Position numbers and translations under genes: made by a program | Part shown: one piece after another, positions 9,228 to 18,902 of the stretch | Layout: every line of letters starts with the position of its first letter | How positions within the stretch are numbered: position 1 is the first letter of the stretch | The notes under the pieces: model-generated | Seen by the model: only the letters and a program-made list of their open reading frames with translations | What the model was told of the DNA's origin: nothing | Databases searched by the model: none | Origin: Actinomycetes bacterium | GTDB taxonomy: Bacteria; Actinomycetota; Actinomycetes; Mycobacteriales; Pseudonocardiaceae | Assembly (NCBI GenBank): GCA_021793175.1 | Contig: JAJYTH010000005.1 | Location: forward strand, 1-64,000 | Length of the DNA: 64,000 nucleotides | Direction: 5' to 3'

Positions 9228-11159
9228 TCAGTCATCGTCCTTGTCCTCGTTCTTGCAGACGATCTTCGGTTGCGGGTTGTACTTCACCGTGCGCTCTTCC
9301 CTGCGCACTTCCTGCCCCGTCTCGATGTCCTTGATGATTCGGGTGTCGGTCACGGTGAAGCCCGGGGTGCCCGAGCTCGGCTGGCAGTTCTCCGCCGGGC
9401 CCTCCTTCTCCTGCGGTGGCACCTTGTTGGTCTCGGGTCCGGTCTCCGAGCTGACCTCGTACCGCTTGGTTCCCCACAACCGCACGGTGATGTCCGATTC
9501 GGTCCAGATCGTCTGGATCGCCACACCGTGCGGGCTGTCGTTGGTGAACTTCACGTCGATGACACTGGAGCCGTCGGGGTTCTGGAACACGGTGGCCTCG
9601 CGGCCCTTCGGGTACCGGCTGATGTAGTAGCTGTGCTCCTGGTGTCCCGCGTCCTTCAGGCCCGCGAAGTAGTACGCGTTGTACAACGTCGTGGCGAACT
9701 GGGAGATCCCGCCACCGACGGCCTTGCCCGGGGCGCCGTTCTCGATGATGCCCGCCTCGACGTAGCCCTGCGCCTTGGTGCGGGGGCCGGTGAACTCGTT
9801 GAGACTGAACGTCTCGCCCGGCTTGACGATCGCGCCGTTGACCTTCTCGGCGACCACGCGGATGTTTACGCCCGAGTCGGGGGCGAACCCACCGGTCGTG
9901 AACTCGCCGATGACCTCCTTGATGCCGAGGTCCTCAGCCTCCTCCGTGGTGAGCTCGGCGGGCTGCTCCTCGTAGGTCGCGTGCAATTCGCGATCCTCGG
10001 TCTGCTTGAGCACGTCGAGCAGAGGCTTCAGCGTCTCGTCCCACTTGATCTGGACGCCGTCCTCGGACGGTTCGACGGTGGGCTTGCCGTCCTTGAAGAC
10101 GATGGTGGCGTCCTTGCCCTCCTTCTCGGTGGAGGCCAATTCCTCCTCGACGCCTTCGACGATCTTCTTCTGGTCGATCTTCGGGATCAGGGAGCCGTCC
10201 TTGGCCTCGAACGACAGCCCGGCCGCGATCTCCTCGGGCTCCAGGACGCCGTCGGCGCCCTCACCGCGCACCACGACGGGGCCGGACATGGCGGGTTCGG
10301 CGACCTGTTTGAGCGCCCTTTGCACTTCGTCCATGGACACCGTGACCGGCGTCGACTCCACGGGCAGGTCGAGCTGCTCACCGGAGACCCAGTGCTTGAG
10401 GATCAGGTTGCGGGCCTGGTCCTCCTTGAGCTGCTGTCCCTGTTTGGGTTCCACGGCCTTCGGCTGGGCGTTCTCGAAGACGACGTTGCCCTCGACGGGT
10501 TCCTGGTCGATCTCCTTACGCAACGCCTTCATGGCGTTGGCGAACTGGTTGCGTTCGGGCTTGGTCACCACGCCCAGTTCGGTCGTGGTGAAGAACGACG
10601 TGATGCGGGTGAAGGGGTTGAGGGGTTGGTCACCCGCCTGTTCCAGCGTGGCGTTCCAGTCGAGCGACAATCCGGCTTGTTTCGGGTGGAACTCACCCGA
10701 CACCTCACCCGCGGTGTAGGACACCGGCTGGTCGAGCCTCGGGTCGAGCTTCTCTCGCAGCAGGTCCTCGGCCTTGGCATGGCTCATGCCGCCCACGTCG
10801 ACACCGGCGACGCTCACCCCGCGGGGAACGTTGCCGTTGGTGACGAGCAGGTCGAGCCCGTACAGCAGGACCAGGAATCCGACTACGGCGGCGGCGATGA
10901 AACCGGGCTTGCGCCAGCGCGGACGGTCCGCGGACGCTGATCCGTTCCCGTCGTCCCCAGATGTGGGAGGCACACCACCACCGGTCGCGCCCGCCGGTGT
11001 GAACTGATGCGTGGGCGCGTTGTGCGAGTCGATGTGCTGGGTGGGATCCGCGGCGTTCGGCTCGGGCTCAGGAGCAGCCTGAGCAGGCCCCGCGTCGATT
11101 CGGGGAAGTATGTCCGTCTCTTCGCTGTGAGACTCGGGCCACTGGCGATCTTGCTGCAA
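9228..11159 (-). CDS. VanW family membrane-anchored protein with peptidoglycan-binding-like repeats (start uncertain; TTG at 11159 proposed)
   Basis: GFIAAAVVGFLVLLYGLDLLVTNGNVPRGVSVAGVDVGGMSHAKAEDLL; VanW block NIRVVAEKVNGAIVKPGETFSLNEFTGPRTKAQGYVEAGII...GGGISQFATTLYNAYYFAGL. Confidence 0.88.
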   Translation of the reverse strand: MQQDRQWPESHSEETDILPRIDAGPAQAAPEPEPNAADPTQHIDSHNAPTHQFTPAGATGGGVPPTSGDDGNGSASADRPRWRKPGFIAAAVVGFLVLLYGLDLLVTNGNVPRGVSVAGVDVGGMSHAKAEDLLREKLDPRLDQPVSYTAGEVSGEFHPKQAGLSLDWNATLEQAGDQPLNPFTRITSFFTTTELGVVTKPERNQFANAMKALRKEIDQEPVEGNVVFENAQPKAVEPKQGQQLKEDQARNLILKHWVSGEQLDLPVESTPVTVSMDEVQRALKQVAEPAMSGPVVVRGEGADGVLEPEEIAAGLSFEAKDGSLIPKIDQKKIVEGVEEELASTEKEGKDATIVFKDGKPTVEPSEDGVQIKWDETLKPLLDVLKQTEDRELHATYEEQPAELTTEEAEDLGIKEVIGEFTTGGFAPDSGVNIRVVAEKVNGAIVKPGETFSLNEFTGPRTKAQGYVEAGIIENGAPGKAVGGGISQFATTLYNAYYFAGLKDAGHQEHSYYISRYPKGREATVFQNPDGSSVIDVKFTNDSPHGVAIQTIWTESDITVRLWGTKRYEVSSETGPETNKVPPQEKEGPAENCQPSSGTPGFTVTDTRIIKDIETGQEVRREERTVKYNPQPKIVCKNEDKDDD

Positions 11160-11426
11160 GGCAACCCCTCCACGTCCGGCGTCGAAAGGCCAGGACTCCG
11201 CAGGCAAAGATACGGGTGGTAACGACCGGAGTGCCACGAGCCCCCGTTGTCGGTAGTTTCCTCGTCTCCGCAGGTCGGCAGTGTGACTCTGGGCTAACTG
11301 CGGCGGTGTTGAGGCGAAGTTACTCCTGTCATGGTGATGTACCAGTTTGGTTTCATTGCGGTTGCTGCATCCCGGGTACACCGACGGTGAGTCGTTTCGA
11401 CAGCTGCCGGATCACCTGGAGGTCCC

Positions 11427-11678
11427 ATGCGCCTCACCGCCGATGACGTTCGGGCACTGCTCGCCAGCAAGGCACCGTCCGCGCAGCTGGTCCTCCACGA
11501 AGGTGTATTCCGGGTACTGGGGGAGGACGAGCTGCGATCTCCCCGTTACGCGGGGGCGTTGGAGGTCGCCGGTCGGGACGAGTTGCGTGCTCGGTTCGGT
11601 GACCGGGAACCCTCGGCGAGGGAATACGAGGAGATCGCCGCCGGCCTGCACGTCGAGATCTCCAACCAGGGCGGCTGA
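11427..11678 (+). CDS. Small conserved hypothetical protein (83 aa)
   Basis: MRLTADDVRALLASKAPSAQLVLHEGVFRVLGEDEL...; coding-like composition. Confidence 0.65.
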   Translation: MRLTADDVRALLASKAPSAQLVLHEGVFRVLGEDELRSPRYAGALEVAGRDELRARFGDREPSAREYEEIAAGLHVEISNQGG

Positions 11679-11693
11679 CGTGCGGTGAGAGCT

Positions 11694-11714
11694 CGAGGCC
11701 CCGTCGGGGCCTCG
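11694..11714 (+). terminator. Hairpin downstream of the 83-aa gene
   Basis: CGAGGCCCC-gtc-GGGGCCTCG. Confidence 0.65.
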
Positions 11715-11766
11715 GCGTTCGAGCCCCGTGCACGAGCGGGCTCTCCGGCGCGCTCGGTCGCCCTCG

Positions 11767-11788
11767 GCGCCGGTGTGCACACCGGCGC
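11767..11788. repeat. 22-bp perfect palindrome
   Basis: GCGCCGGTGTG/CACACCGGCGC. Confidence 0.9.
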
Positions 11789-11954
11789 GGCAGCGAACCC
11801 ACCGGGCTGTGACCGACTGTGAGTGTCTCCGTGCGCCGAGGTCCGAGCATCGTGTGGCCGTAAGGCGGTTGAGCCGTGCGTGACTGCGGGGCTCGACGGT
11901 GCTCGGCGGTGTTCGACAAAACGGGTACGGCCGTACTAGAAGAGGGACGTGTCC

Positions 11955-13139
11955 ATGCCCAGTTCCCGCGCCGACATCGGTGATGAGGCGCCCTCCCCCC
12001 TGCGCTACCGGCCGTTCGTGCTCATGCTGATCGCCTCGGCCGGCACTTTCAGCGGTTTCTCGCTGTTGCTTCCCGTCGTCCCGATGTGGGCCGTGGAACA
12101 GGGCGCAGGGCCGGTCATCGCGGGCGCCTCCACCGGCGTCTTCATGGCCAGCACCGTGTTGGTGCAGTTCGTCGTCCCCGCGTTCGTGCGATCGTTCGGC
12201 TACCGCGCGGGTCTGGTGCTGGGTGCCGCGCTGATCGGTCTGCCCGCGTCGTTACTGACGGTGTTCCCCTCCGCTGCCGCGATCCTCGGCCTGTCGTTCG
12301 TGCGGGGGTTGGGATTCGGCCTCATCACGGTGTGTGGCAGTGCCCTCGTCGCCGAGCTACTGCCCCGGGGATCGCTGGCGCGAGGCTCCGGGCTCTACGG
12401 CCTTGCAGCGGGAGCGCCGCAGCTCGTGGGCCTGCCGCTCGGGCCCGCCGTGGCCGAGAACTGGGGTTTCGTGCCCGTCTTCGTGCTCGCCACGGCATTG
12501 CCGGTGGTCGCGATCGTGCCGTTGCTGGGGCTGCCGCGTACATATCCGAGGACGGCGACATCCCGAACCGGGCTGCGCGGGGCCGCCGACGTGGTGACGG
12601 CCACGTGGCGGCCGTGGCTGCCCATGTTCGCCGTGTCCACGGGCTACGGCGCGTTGGCGACCTTCCTGCCCATCGTGCTCGCTCCGTCCGTGGCGACGAT
12701 CGCGTTGCTCCTCACCCCCGGTACCGCGATGCTCGCCCGCTGGCTCGCCGGGCATTTCGGTGACCGCATAGCCGTTCCGGGCCGACTGTTGCTGCCCGCG
12801 CTCGCGGCGGGGGCGACGGGACTGCTGTTGTTCGGTCTCGTCGCCGAAAGCGATGGCTGGATGGTCGCGGCGGTGGTGGCCGTCGCGGTGTTCGGTGTCG
12901 GATTCGGTGCTGTGCAGAACGATGCGCTGGTGGTGATGTTCGCCCGTGCTCCCGCGGCCCAGGCCAGTGTCGCGTGGAACGTCGCCTACGACGCCGGACA
13001 GGGGATCGGCGCCGTCGCGGTGGGTGCGGTGATCTCGGCGACGACCGTCGGCGCCGGGTTCGGGCTGCTGGGTGTGGCGGCACTCACCGCGCTCCCCGTG
13101 GCCTGGAAGGCGGGCGGAAGAGGCAGGCGGGGCGATTAA
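11955..13139 (+). CDS. MFS transporter
   Basis: About 12 hydrophobic segments; RPFVLMLIASAGTFSGFSLLLPVVPMWAVEQGAGPVIAGASTGVF. Confidence 0.9.
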   Translation: MPSSRADIGDEAPSPLRYRPFVLMLIASAGTFSGFSLLLPVVPMWAVEQGAGPVIAGASTGVFMASTVLVQFVVPAFVRSFGYRAGLVLGAALIGLPASLLTVFPSAAAILGLSFVRGLGFGLITVCGSALVAELLPRGSLARGSGLYGLAAGAPQLVGLPLGPAVAENWGFVPVFVLATALPVVAIVPLLGLPRTYPRTATSRTGLRGAADVVTATWRPWLPMFAVSTGYGALATFLPIVLAPSVATIALLLTPGTAMLARWLAGHFGDRIAVPGRLLLPALAAGATGLLLFGLVAESDGWMVAAVVAVAVFGVGFGAVQNDALVVMFARAPAAQASVAWNVAYDAGQGIGAVAVGAVISATTVGAGFGLLGVAALTALPVAWKAGGRGRRGD

Positions 13140-13148
13140 GCTGAAAAG

Positions 13149-13778
13149 ATGACCTCAGTCGTCATCCTCGACTACGGCTCCGGCAATCTCCGCTCCGCCG
13201 AACGCGCCGTGCGCCGCGCGGGCGCCGACGTGGAGGTGACCTCGGACCGCCGCGCCGCCCTGGAGGCCAACGGCCTCATCGTGCCGGGCGTGGGTGCTTT
13301 CGCCGCTTGCAGCGAGGGATTGCTGTCCGTGGGCGGTGACCGCATCATCGGCACCCGACTCGCGGGTGGCAGGCCCGTGCTGGGGATCTGCGTCGGCATG
13401 CAGATCCTGTTCGAGCGGGGTGTCGAGCACGGCGTGGAGGCCGAAGGGGTCGGTGAGTGGCCGGGCACGGTCGAACGGCTGAACGCCGACGTGCTGCCGC
13501 ACATGGGTTGGAACACCGTGCGCGCGCCCGCCGACTCGGAGTTGTTCGCGGGGCTGGACGACGACACCCGGTTCTACTTCGTGCACTCCTATGCCGTGCG
13601 GCGCTGGGAGTTGCGGTCTGACCTGCCAGGTGTGACGCCGAAGGTGACGACGGCCCACCACGGTGAGGATTTCGTGGCCGCCGTGGAGAACGGGCCGCTG
13701 TGGGCCACACAGTTCCATCCGGAGAAGTCGGGCGACGCCGGGGCGCACGTCCTGCGCAACTGGGTGCGCACCCTCTGA
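13149..13778 (+). CDS. hisH: Imidazole glycerol phosphate synthase subunit HisH
   Basis: [18 protein letters not shown]...[13 protein letters not shown]...QFHPEKSG. Confidence 0.96.
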   Translation: MTSVVILDYGSGNLRSAERAVRRAGADVEVTSDRRAALEANGLIVPGVGAFAACSEGLLSVGGDRIIGTRLAGGRPVLGICVGMQILFERGVEHGVEAEGVGEWPGTVERLNADVLPHMGWNTVRAPADSELFAGLDDDTRFYFVHSYAVRRWELRSDLPGVTPKVTTAHHGEDFVAAVENGPLWATQFHPEKSGDAGAHVLRNWVRTL

Positions 13779-13813
13779 ACAGTGCCGCTGTATCCGGTTC
13801 TTATAGTGGCCGG

Positions 13814-14551
13814 GTGAGTTTCACACTACTTCCGGCCGTGGACGTGGCCGACGGACAGGCAGTGCGCTTGGTGCAGGGTGAGGCGGGGACCGAGACCTCC
13901 TACGGTTCCCCGCTGGAGGCGGCGCTGACCTGGCAGCGCGACGGCGCGGAATGGATCCATCTCGTGGACCTCGATGCCGCGTTCGGCAAGGGCTCCAACC
14001 GGGAGCTGTTGGCCGAGGTCGTCGGCAAGCTGGATGTGAACGTGGAACTGTCCGGCGGTATCCGGGACGACGAGTCCCTGGCCGCCGCACTCGCCACGGG
14101 GGCGCGCAGGATCAACCTCGGCACCGCCGCGCTGGAGGACCCCGAGTGGAGCGCGAAGGTGGTGTCCACCCACGGTGACCGGGTCGCCATCGGTCTCGAC
14201 GTGCGCATCACCGAGGAGGGGCACCGGCTCGCGGCACGGGGCTGGACCAAGGACGGCGGCGACCTGTGGGAGGCGCTGGAGCGTCTCGACCGTGATGGCG
14301 CTCAGCGCTACGTCGTCACCGATGTCAGCAAGGACGGCACGTTGCGCGGACCAAACCTGGATTTGCTGCGTGAGGTGACGGCGCGCACCGACGCCGCTGT
14401 GATCGCCTCGGGCGGGGTGTCCAGCCTCGACGACCTGCGTGCGCTCGCCTCGCTGGAGCGTGACGGCGTGGAAGGGGCCATCGTCGGCAAGGCGCTGTAC
14501 GCGGGCGCTTTCACGCTGCCGGAGGCTCTCGCGGCCGTGGCTCAGCACTGA
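13814..14551 (+). CDS. priA: Bifunctional HisA/TrpF-type phosphoribosyl isomerase (PriA)
   Basis: [59 protein letters not shown] start after TATAGT-N6. Confidence 0.94.
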   Translation: MSFTLLPAVDVADGQAVRLVQGEAGTETSYGSPLEAALTWQRDGAEWIHLVDLDAAFGKGSNRELLAEVVGKLDVNVELSGGIRDDESLAAALATGARRINLGTAALEDPEWSAKVVSTHGDRVAIGLDVRITEEGHRLAARGWTKDGGDLWEALERLDRDGAQRYVVTDVSKDGTLRGPNLDLLREVTARTDAAVIASGGVSSLDDLRALASLERDGVEGAIVGKALYAGAFTLPEALAAVAQH

Positions 14552-14637
14552 ACCACCCGCGAACCGTCCAGCGCTGAATTTCGCTGAGTCCCGTTCAGCT
14601 CGGGGCCCGCACCGCTTTCCCGCGAGGATCTAATCGG

Positions 14638-15033
14638 TCAATGCTCGGTCAATGCTATGGCGATCCCGACGGTGCGTTGCGGGCCTCCACGGAGACGGCT
14701 GAGCAGCATCGTCACCCTGCCCACGACACCGTAGCGGCGTGCGACCACCCGCCTGGCGTGTTCGCTGCCCGCGTCGTCGAGTACCCGTGCCTTGCCGGTG
14801 ACGGTCGTGCCGTGGGTCTTCTTGCCGAGCATGTCGCACGCGGTGAGCTCCACCCGGGGGGTGTGCCGGATGCGTTTCACCTTCCCCGCGTCGCGTTCAC
14901 TGAACACGAGCAGTTCGGCACCGTCTTGCGCGATCCACACCGGGGTCGCCACACCCGTTCCGTTCTTGCGGAAAGTCACCAGCGAGACGTACTTCTCGGC
15001 GTCCAGCCGCGCCAGTTCGGCCTCTTGGTCCAT
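14638..15033 (-). CDS. PPOX class (pyridoxamine 5'-phosphate oxidase-like) probable F420-dependent enzyme
   Basis: LDAEKYVSLVTFRKNGTGVATPVWIAQDGAELLVFSERDAGKVKRIRHTPRVEL. Confidence 0.85.
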   Translation of the reverse strand: MDQEAELARLDAEKYVSLVTFRKNGTGVATPVWIAQDGAELLVFSERDAGKVKRIRHTPRVELTACDMLGKKTHGTTVTGKARVLDDAGSEHARRVVARRYGVVGRVTMLLSRLRGGPQRTVGIAIALTEH

Positions 15034-15038
15034 GATCG

Positions 15039-16844
15039 TCACCCCGCCGCGGCTTCCGGCTGCGGCGGGCTGTCGATGCCTCGCTGGTCGCCCGGGGGCG
15101 GTTCGCTGAGTCCGGTCTGGCCCCGCTGAAGCGTGGGCCCGCAGTCCCGTAACGGTGACACCCCGGCGCGTTGTTCGACCCACGCGGCTTCCCGGGCCGC
15201 GTAGTCGCGCAATTCGGTGAGCAGTTCGGGCGTGGGCACCGCGGACTTGCGGACCCAGTCCCCGTGCGGCTCTCCCTGGTAGATGTCGTAGTGGATCGGG
15301 TGGTAGTCGCGCTTCAGCCGCGGGTCCCAGCCGATGCTTGTGCCGCTGGTCCACGGTTCGCGGACGTGGATGAACGTGGGCTTGGCCTCCGTGTAGACGT
15401 ATTCGGCCTGCGCTGCCCGGTCGCCGTTGCGGGCCATCTCCGCGAATCTCGAGTGGGTGAGACCGGCCATGTCGATCACCGTCAGCCGGCTGGTCATGGC
15501 CGTGCCGCCCAGGTCGGGGAGGAGCAGGCTGGCCTCTTCCAGCCCGAGGATGTCGGCGTAGCCGTTGAACACTCTGCCGAAGCGGTCGGCGACGTAGCAG
15601 GCGGTGATGTTCGGTCCCGTGCGGAAGTCGTCCGCGGCCTCGGCGAACGACACACCGGTCGGCACCAGGGTGGCGACCAGCGCAGTGGACAGCCAGGCGC
15701 GGGCGCGCACGGTCGTGGTGCGAAGTACCTCGATGACCGCGAACGTTCCCACCAGGGCGCCGAGCACCCAGATGGGTGTGGCGAACCGGTATTGGTGCAT
15801 CCAGTCGGACTCCAGCACGGCGTAGGCGACTACCGCGAGACCGAGCGGAACCAGCATGGCCAGCAGCCCCGAACGCCACCACGAGGCCCTGGACAGGGCG
15901 ACGCCGATCACCGCCACCAGCAGCAGCACCGCGAGCGCGCCCGCGTAGGAGACGAGCTCGCCGGGGCGGGTCATGTCCTGCAGCGTGGGCAGGTCCTGTG
16001 CCTTCGCGATCGAGGGACTGGACAGCAGCTCCCCGAAGGTGGCGAAGCGCCAGCCGAAGTAGGCGCCGACCGGAACGGCGAAGGCCATCGTGGATTCCAC
16101 ACACCGCCGCACGCTGAGTTTCAGCGTGGAGCGTCGCAGCAGAACCAGCAGCACGATCGGGTAGGTGCCCGCGTAGATGAGGCCCTCCGGCCTGGTGAGA
16201 GCCGCCAGCGCCGCGAGCCCACCCGCCGCGACGGCCACTTTGGTGGTGAGTAGCCGGTTGTCCAGCACGGCGCGGAACAGCAGTACCGCCTGTGAGGCGA
16301 GTACGAGGCCGTAGAGCGAGTTCTCCAGTCCTGAGAAACTCCAGATCACGAACGACGGGATGGCGGCGAGGGCGGCACCGAGGACGAGCGGCACCAGCCA
16401 GGGGCGCGGGAACACCTTGCGGGCGGCCAGGTAGCCGGCGGTGAGGATGCCCGCGCAGCACAGCAGGGCCAGCGCCTTGGGGAACAGCACGTAGTCCGGG
16501 ATTCCGAAGATGCTGCCGTTGTCGAAGAGACCGACGAACTTGCCGAGGACCAGTAGGAGCAGCCACGTCGGGTTGGAGTAGCCCTCCACCGGCAGAGCGC
16601 CCGGCTGGACCACGGGGCCGAGGCCCTCGGCGAAACTGCGGGCGTAGGCGAACGTGATCGCCGCGTCGTCGATGAGCCAGTTGCCGTACAGCGACGCGTG
16701 CAATCCGATGAGCGCTGTTCCGGCGGACACCGAGACGATGGGGGCTAAACGGGCGCGTCGCGAAGACCCCGGGTGTGGGGTCGCGCCATCCCCCGGTTGT
16801 GGTTCGTGGACGGTCCGCACGTCCCCCACCGAGGCGAGTGTCAT
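15039..16844 (-). CDS. Multi-pass membrane glycosyltransferase-like protein (GT-C/AftB-like)
   Basis: N-terminal DDAAITFAYARSFAEGLGPVVQPGALPVEGYSNPTWLLLLV plus many TM segments; C-terminal extracytoplasmic domain. Confidence 0.65.
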   Translation of the reverse strand: MTLASVGDVRTVHEPQPGDGATPHPGSSRRARLAPIVSVSAGTALIGLHASLYGNWLIDDAAITFAYARSFAEGLGPVVQPGALPVEGYSNPTWLLLLVLGKFVGLFDNGSIFGIPDYVLFPKALALLCCAGILTAGYLAARKVFPRPWLVPLVLGAALAAIPSFVIWSFSGLENSLYGLVLASQAVLLFRAVLDNRLLTTKVAVAAGGLAALAALTRPEGLIYAGTYPIVLLVLLRRSTLKLSVRRCVESTMAFAVPVGAYFGWRFATFGELLSSPSIAKAQDLPTLQDMTRPGELVSYAGALAVLLLVAVIGVALSRASWWRSGLLAMLVPLGLAVVAYAVLESDWMHQYRFATPIWVLGALVGTFAVIEVLRTTTVRARAWLSTALVATLVPTGVSFAEAADDFRTGPNITACYVADRFGRVFNGYADILGLEEASLLLPDLGGTAMTSRLTVIDMAGLTHSRFAEMARNGDRAAQAEYVYTEAKPTFIHVREPWTSGTSIGWDPRLKRDYHPIHYDIYQGEPHGDWVRKSAVPTPELLTELRDYAAREAAWVEQRAGVSPLRDCGPTLQRGQTGLSEPPPGDQRGIDSPPQPEAAAG

Positions 16845-16972
16845 GTGCTCACCTTAGAGAGCGGTCGCATTCCCTCACGTTCGGGTCACGTCCTGTTTGT
16901 GACGAACACCCTGTGTCGTGGCGAGGTGAGTCCTGGTGAGTTCGTGGTGACCCGGCTGGTTAGGCTGAACGC

Positions 16973-17746
16973 ATGTCCGTCGCGGTGAGAGTCATTCCCT
17001 GTCTCGACGTCGACGCGGGGCGTGTGGTCAAAGGGGTCAACTTCGCCGATCTCCGGGACGCGGGTGACCCTGTCGAACTCGCCCGGCTCTACGACGCCGA
17101 GGGCGCGGACGAACTCACGTTCCTCGATGTCACGGCGTCGTCGGGCGACCGGGAGACGACGTATGACGTCGTGCGCAAGACCGCCGAGCAGGTGTTCATT
17201 CCCCTCACGGTGGGGGGCGGCGTGCGCAGCACCGACGACGTCGACAGGTTGCTGCGAGCCGGTGCCGACAAAGTGAGCATCAACACGGCCGCCGTGGCGA
17301 GGCCGGAGTTGCTGCGCGAGGCCTCACGCCGGTTCGGCGCCCAGTGTGTGGTGCTGTCGGTGGACGCCCGGCGCGTGCCCGAGGGCGAGCGGCCGACGCC
17401 GTCCGGTTTCGAGGTCACCACTCACGGCGGACGTAAAGGCACCGGTATCGACGCCGTCGAGTGGGCCGCGCGTGCCGAGGAGCTCGGTGTCGGCGAGATC
17501 CTGCTGAACTCGATGGACGCCGACGGCACGAAGGCGGGTTTCGACCTGGAGCTGCTCGAACTCGTGCGGGCGGCGGTCCGGGTCCCGCTCATCGCCAGCG
17601 GTGGCGCCGGGGCGCTCGAGCACTTCCCGCCCGCCGTGCGGGCCGGTGCCGACGCCGTGCTGGCGGCCAGCGTCTTCCACTTCGGCGAGCTGAAGATCGG
17701 CGACGTGAAGGCCGTTCTGCGGAAGGAAGGCGTGGAGGTCCGGTGA
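16973..17746 (+). CDS. hisF: Imidazole glycerol phosphate synthase subunit HisF
   Basis: [52 protein letters not shown]. Confidence 0.97.
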   Translation: MSVAVRVIPCLDVDAGRVVKGVNFADLRDAGDPVELARLYDAEGADELTFLDVTASSGDRETTYDVVRKTAEQVFIPLTVGGGVRSTDDVDRLLRAGADKVSINTAAVARPELLREASRRFGAQCVVLSVDARRVPEGERPTPSGFEVTTHGGRKGTGIDAVEWAARAEELGVGEILLNSMDADGTKAGFDLELLELVRAAVRVPLIASGGAGALEHFPPAVRAGADAVLAASVFHFGELKIGDVKAVLRKEGVEVR

Positions 17747-18102
17747 GCGAACTGGATCCCGAGATCGCCCGGAGGCTCAAACGCACCCCGGACGGGTTGG
17801 TGTGCGCGGTGGTGGTGGAACACTCCACCTCGCAGGTGCTCATGGTGGCGTGGATGAACGACGAGGCGTTGCACCGCACGCTGACCACGCGGCGGGCGAC
17901 GTATTTCTCGCGCAGTCGCGGCCGACTGTGGGTCAAGGGGGAGACGTCGGGGCACACCCAGTACGTGCGTGAGGTGCGGCTCGACTGCGATGCCGACACG
18001 CTGCTGGTGCGGGTGGACCAGACCGGCCCCGCCTGTCACACCGGTACCCACACCTGTTTCGACACCGACGAGAGGGTCCTGCTCGCCGACCCGGGTGTGT
18101 AG
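17743..18102 (+). CDS. hisI: Phosphoribosyl-AMP cyclohydrolase
   Basis: [49 protein letters not shown]; overlaps hisF by 4 nt. Confidence 0.96.
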   Translation: MSELDPEIARRLKRTPDGLVCAVVVEHSTSQVLMVAWMNDEALHRTLTTRRATYFSRSRGRLWVKGETSGHTQYVREVRLDCDADTLLVRVDQTGPACHTGTHTCFDTDERVLLADPGV

Positions 18103-18168
18103 CCGCGACCGGCGTTCATCCGCGGCCCCGGTCCGTCTCAGCTCGTCTCGGTCCGTTTCAGTCCCGTT

Positions 18169-18819
18169 TCAGTTCGTCGCCTCACCGAGGTCGCCGGTGA
18201 TATAGCGCTGCAGTGTCGGGGCGACCAGGGCCACGAGCGTGTCGACGCCGGCGGAGGCGACGGGTTCGATCCCGGCCACGTAACGGGCCATGCCGAGCCC
18301 GATGACCTGGGTGGCGCACAGAGAGGCGCGCAGGTCGGGGTGATCGCTGCCCGCCACCTGCGTGACGGCGGTGAAGAGCTGGTTCAGCAGCGTGTCCCGA
18401 AGCACGTCGAGTGCCTCCTCGTGCGAGGTGATGCTGCGCACGAGCGCGACGAACCTGTTGCCGCCCGCGCCGTCCCAGCTGGTGACGAACAGGCGCACGA
18501 TGTTCTCCCCGAGACGTTCGGGGCCGTCGGCGGTGATGTCGGACACCAGGTCCCTGAAGTCGAACGGCACCTGCAACACGGCCTGGGCGAACAAGCCTTC
18601 CTTGCTCCCGAACCAGTGCTTGACCATCGCGGGGTCCAGGCCCGCGCGTCGTGCGATGGCCCGCACGGTGGCGCGGTGGTAACCGTGCTCGGCGAACACG
18701 GCGCGTGCGGCCTCCAAAAGCGCGGTCCTCGTGTCCTCACCCGCGGGACGCCGCCCCCGCCTGCGAGGCGGGGACTGCTCTGCGCTGCTTCCCTTCCCAG
18801 TCGTCACGTTCGCCATCAT
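18169..18819 (-). CDS. TetR/AcrR family transcriptional regulator
   Basis: EDTRTALLEAARAVFAEHGYHRATVRAIARRAGLDPAMVKHWFGSKEGLFA HTH. Confidence 0.94.
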   Translation of the reverse strand: MMANVTTGKGSSAEQSPPRRRGRRPAGEDTRTALLEAARAVFAEHGYHRATVRAIARRAGLDPAMVKHWFGSKEGLFAQAVLQVPFDFRDLVSDITADGPERLGENIVRLFVTSWDGAGGNRFVALVRSITSHEEALDVLRDTLLNQLFTAVTQVAGSDHPDLRASLCATQVIGLGMARYVAGIEPVASAGVDTLVALVAPTLQRYITGDLGEATN

Positions 18820-18902
18820 GTCCCACCACCGACCGTGTCCCTCGCCTTGCGGGGAAGAAAGCCCGGTGACGACGGCACTGTCGTCGGCGGCACAATGAAT
18901 CC

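Noticed and set aside
9270-10940. 556-aa + strand ORF opposite the VanW gene
   Set aside because: Shadow frame; VanW motifs and composition support the minus strand.
18820-18902. Trp attenuator/leader peptide before trpE
   Set aside because: No Trp-codon cluster or terminator/antiterminator pair; trpE appears leaderless or nearly so.
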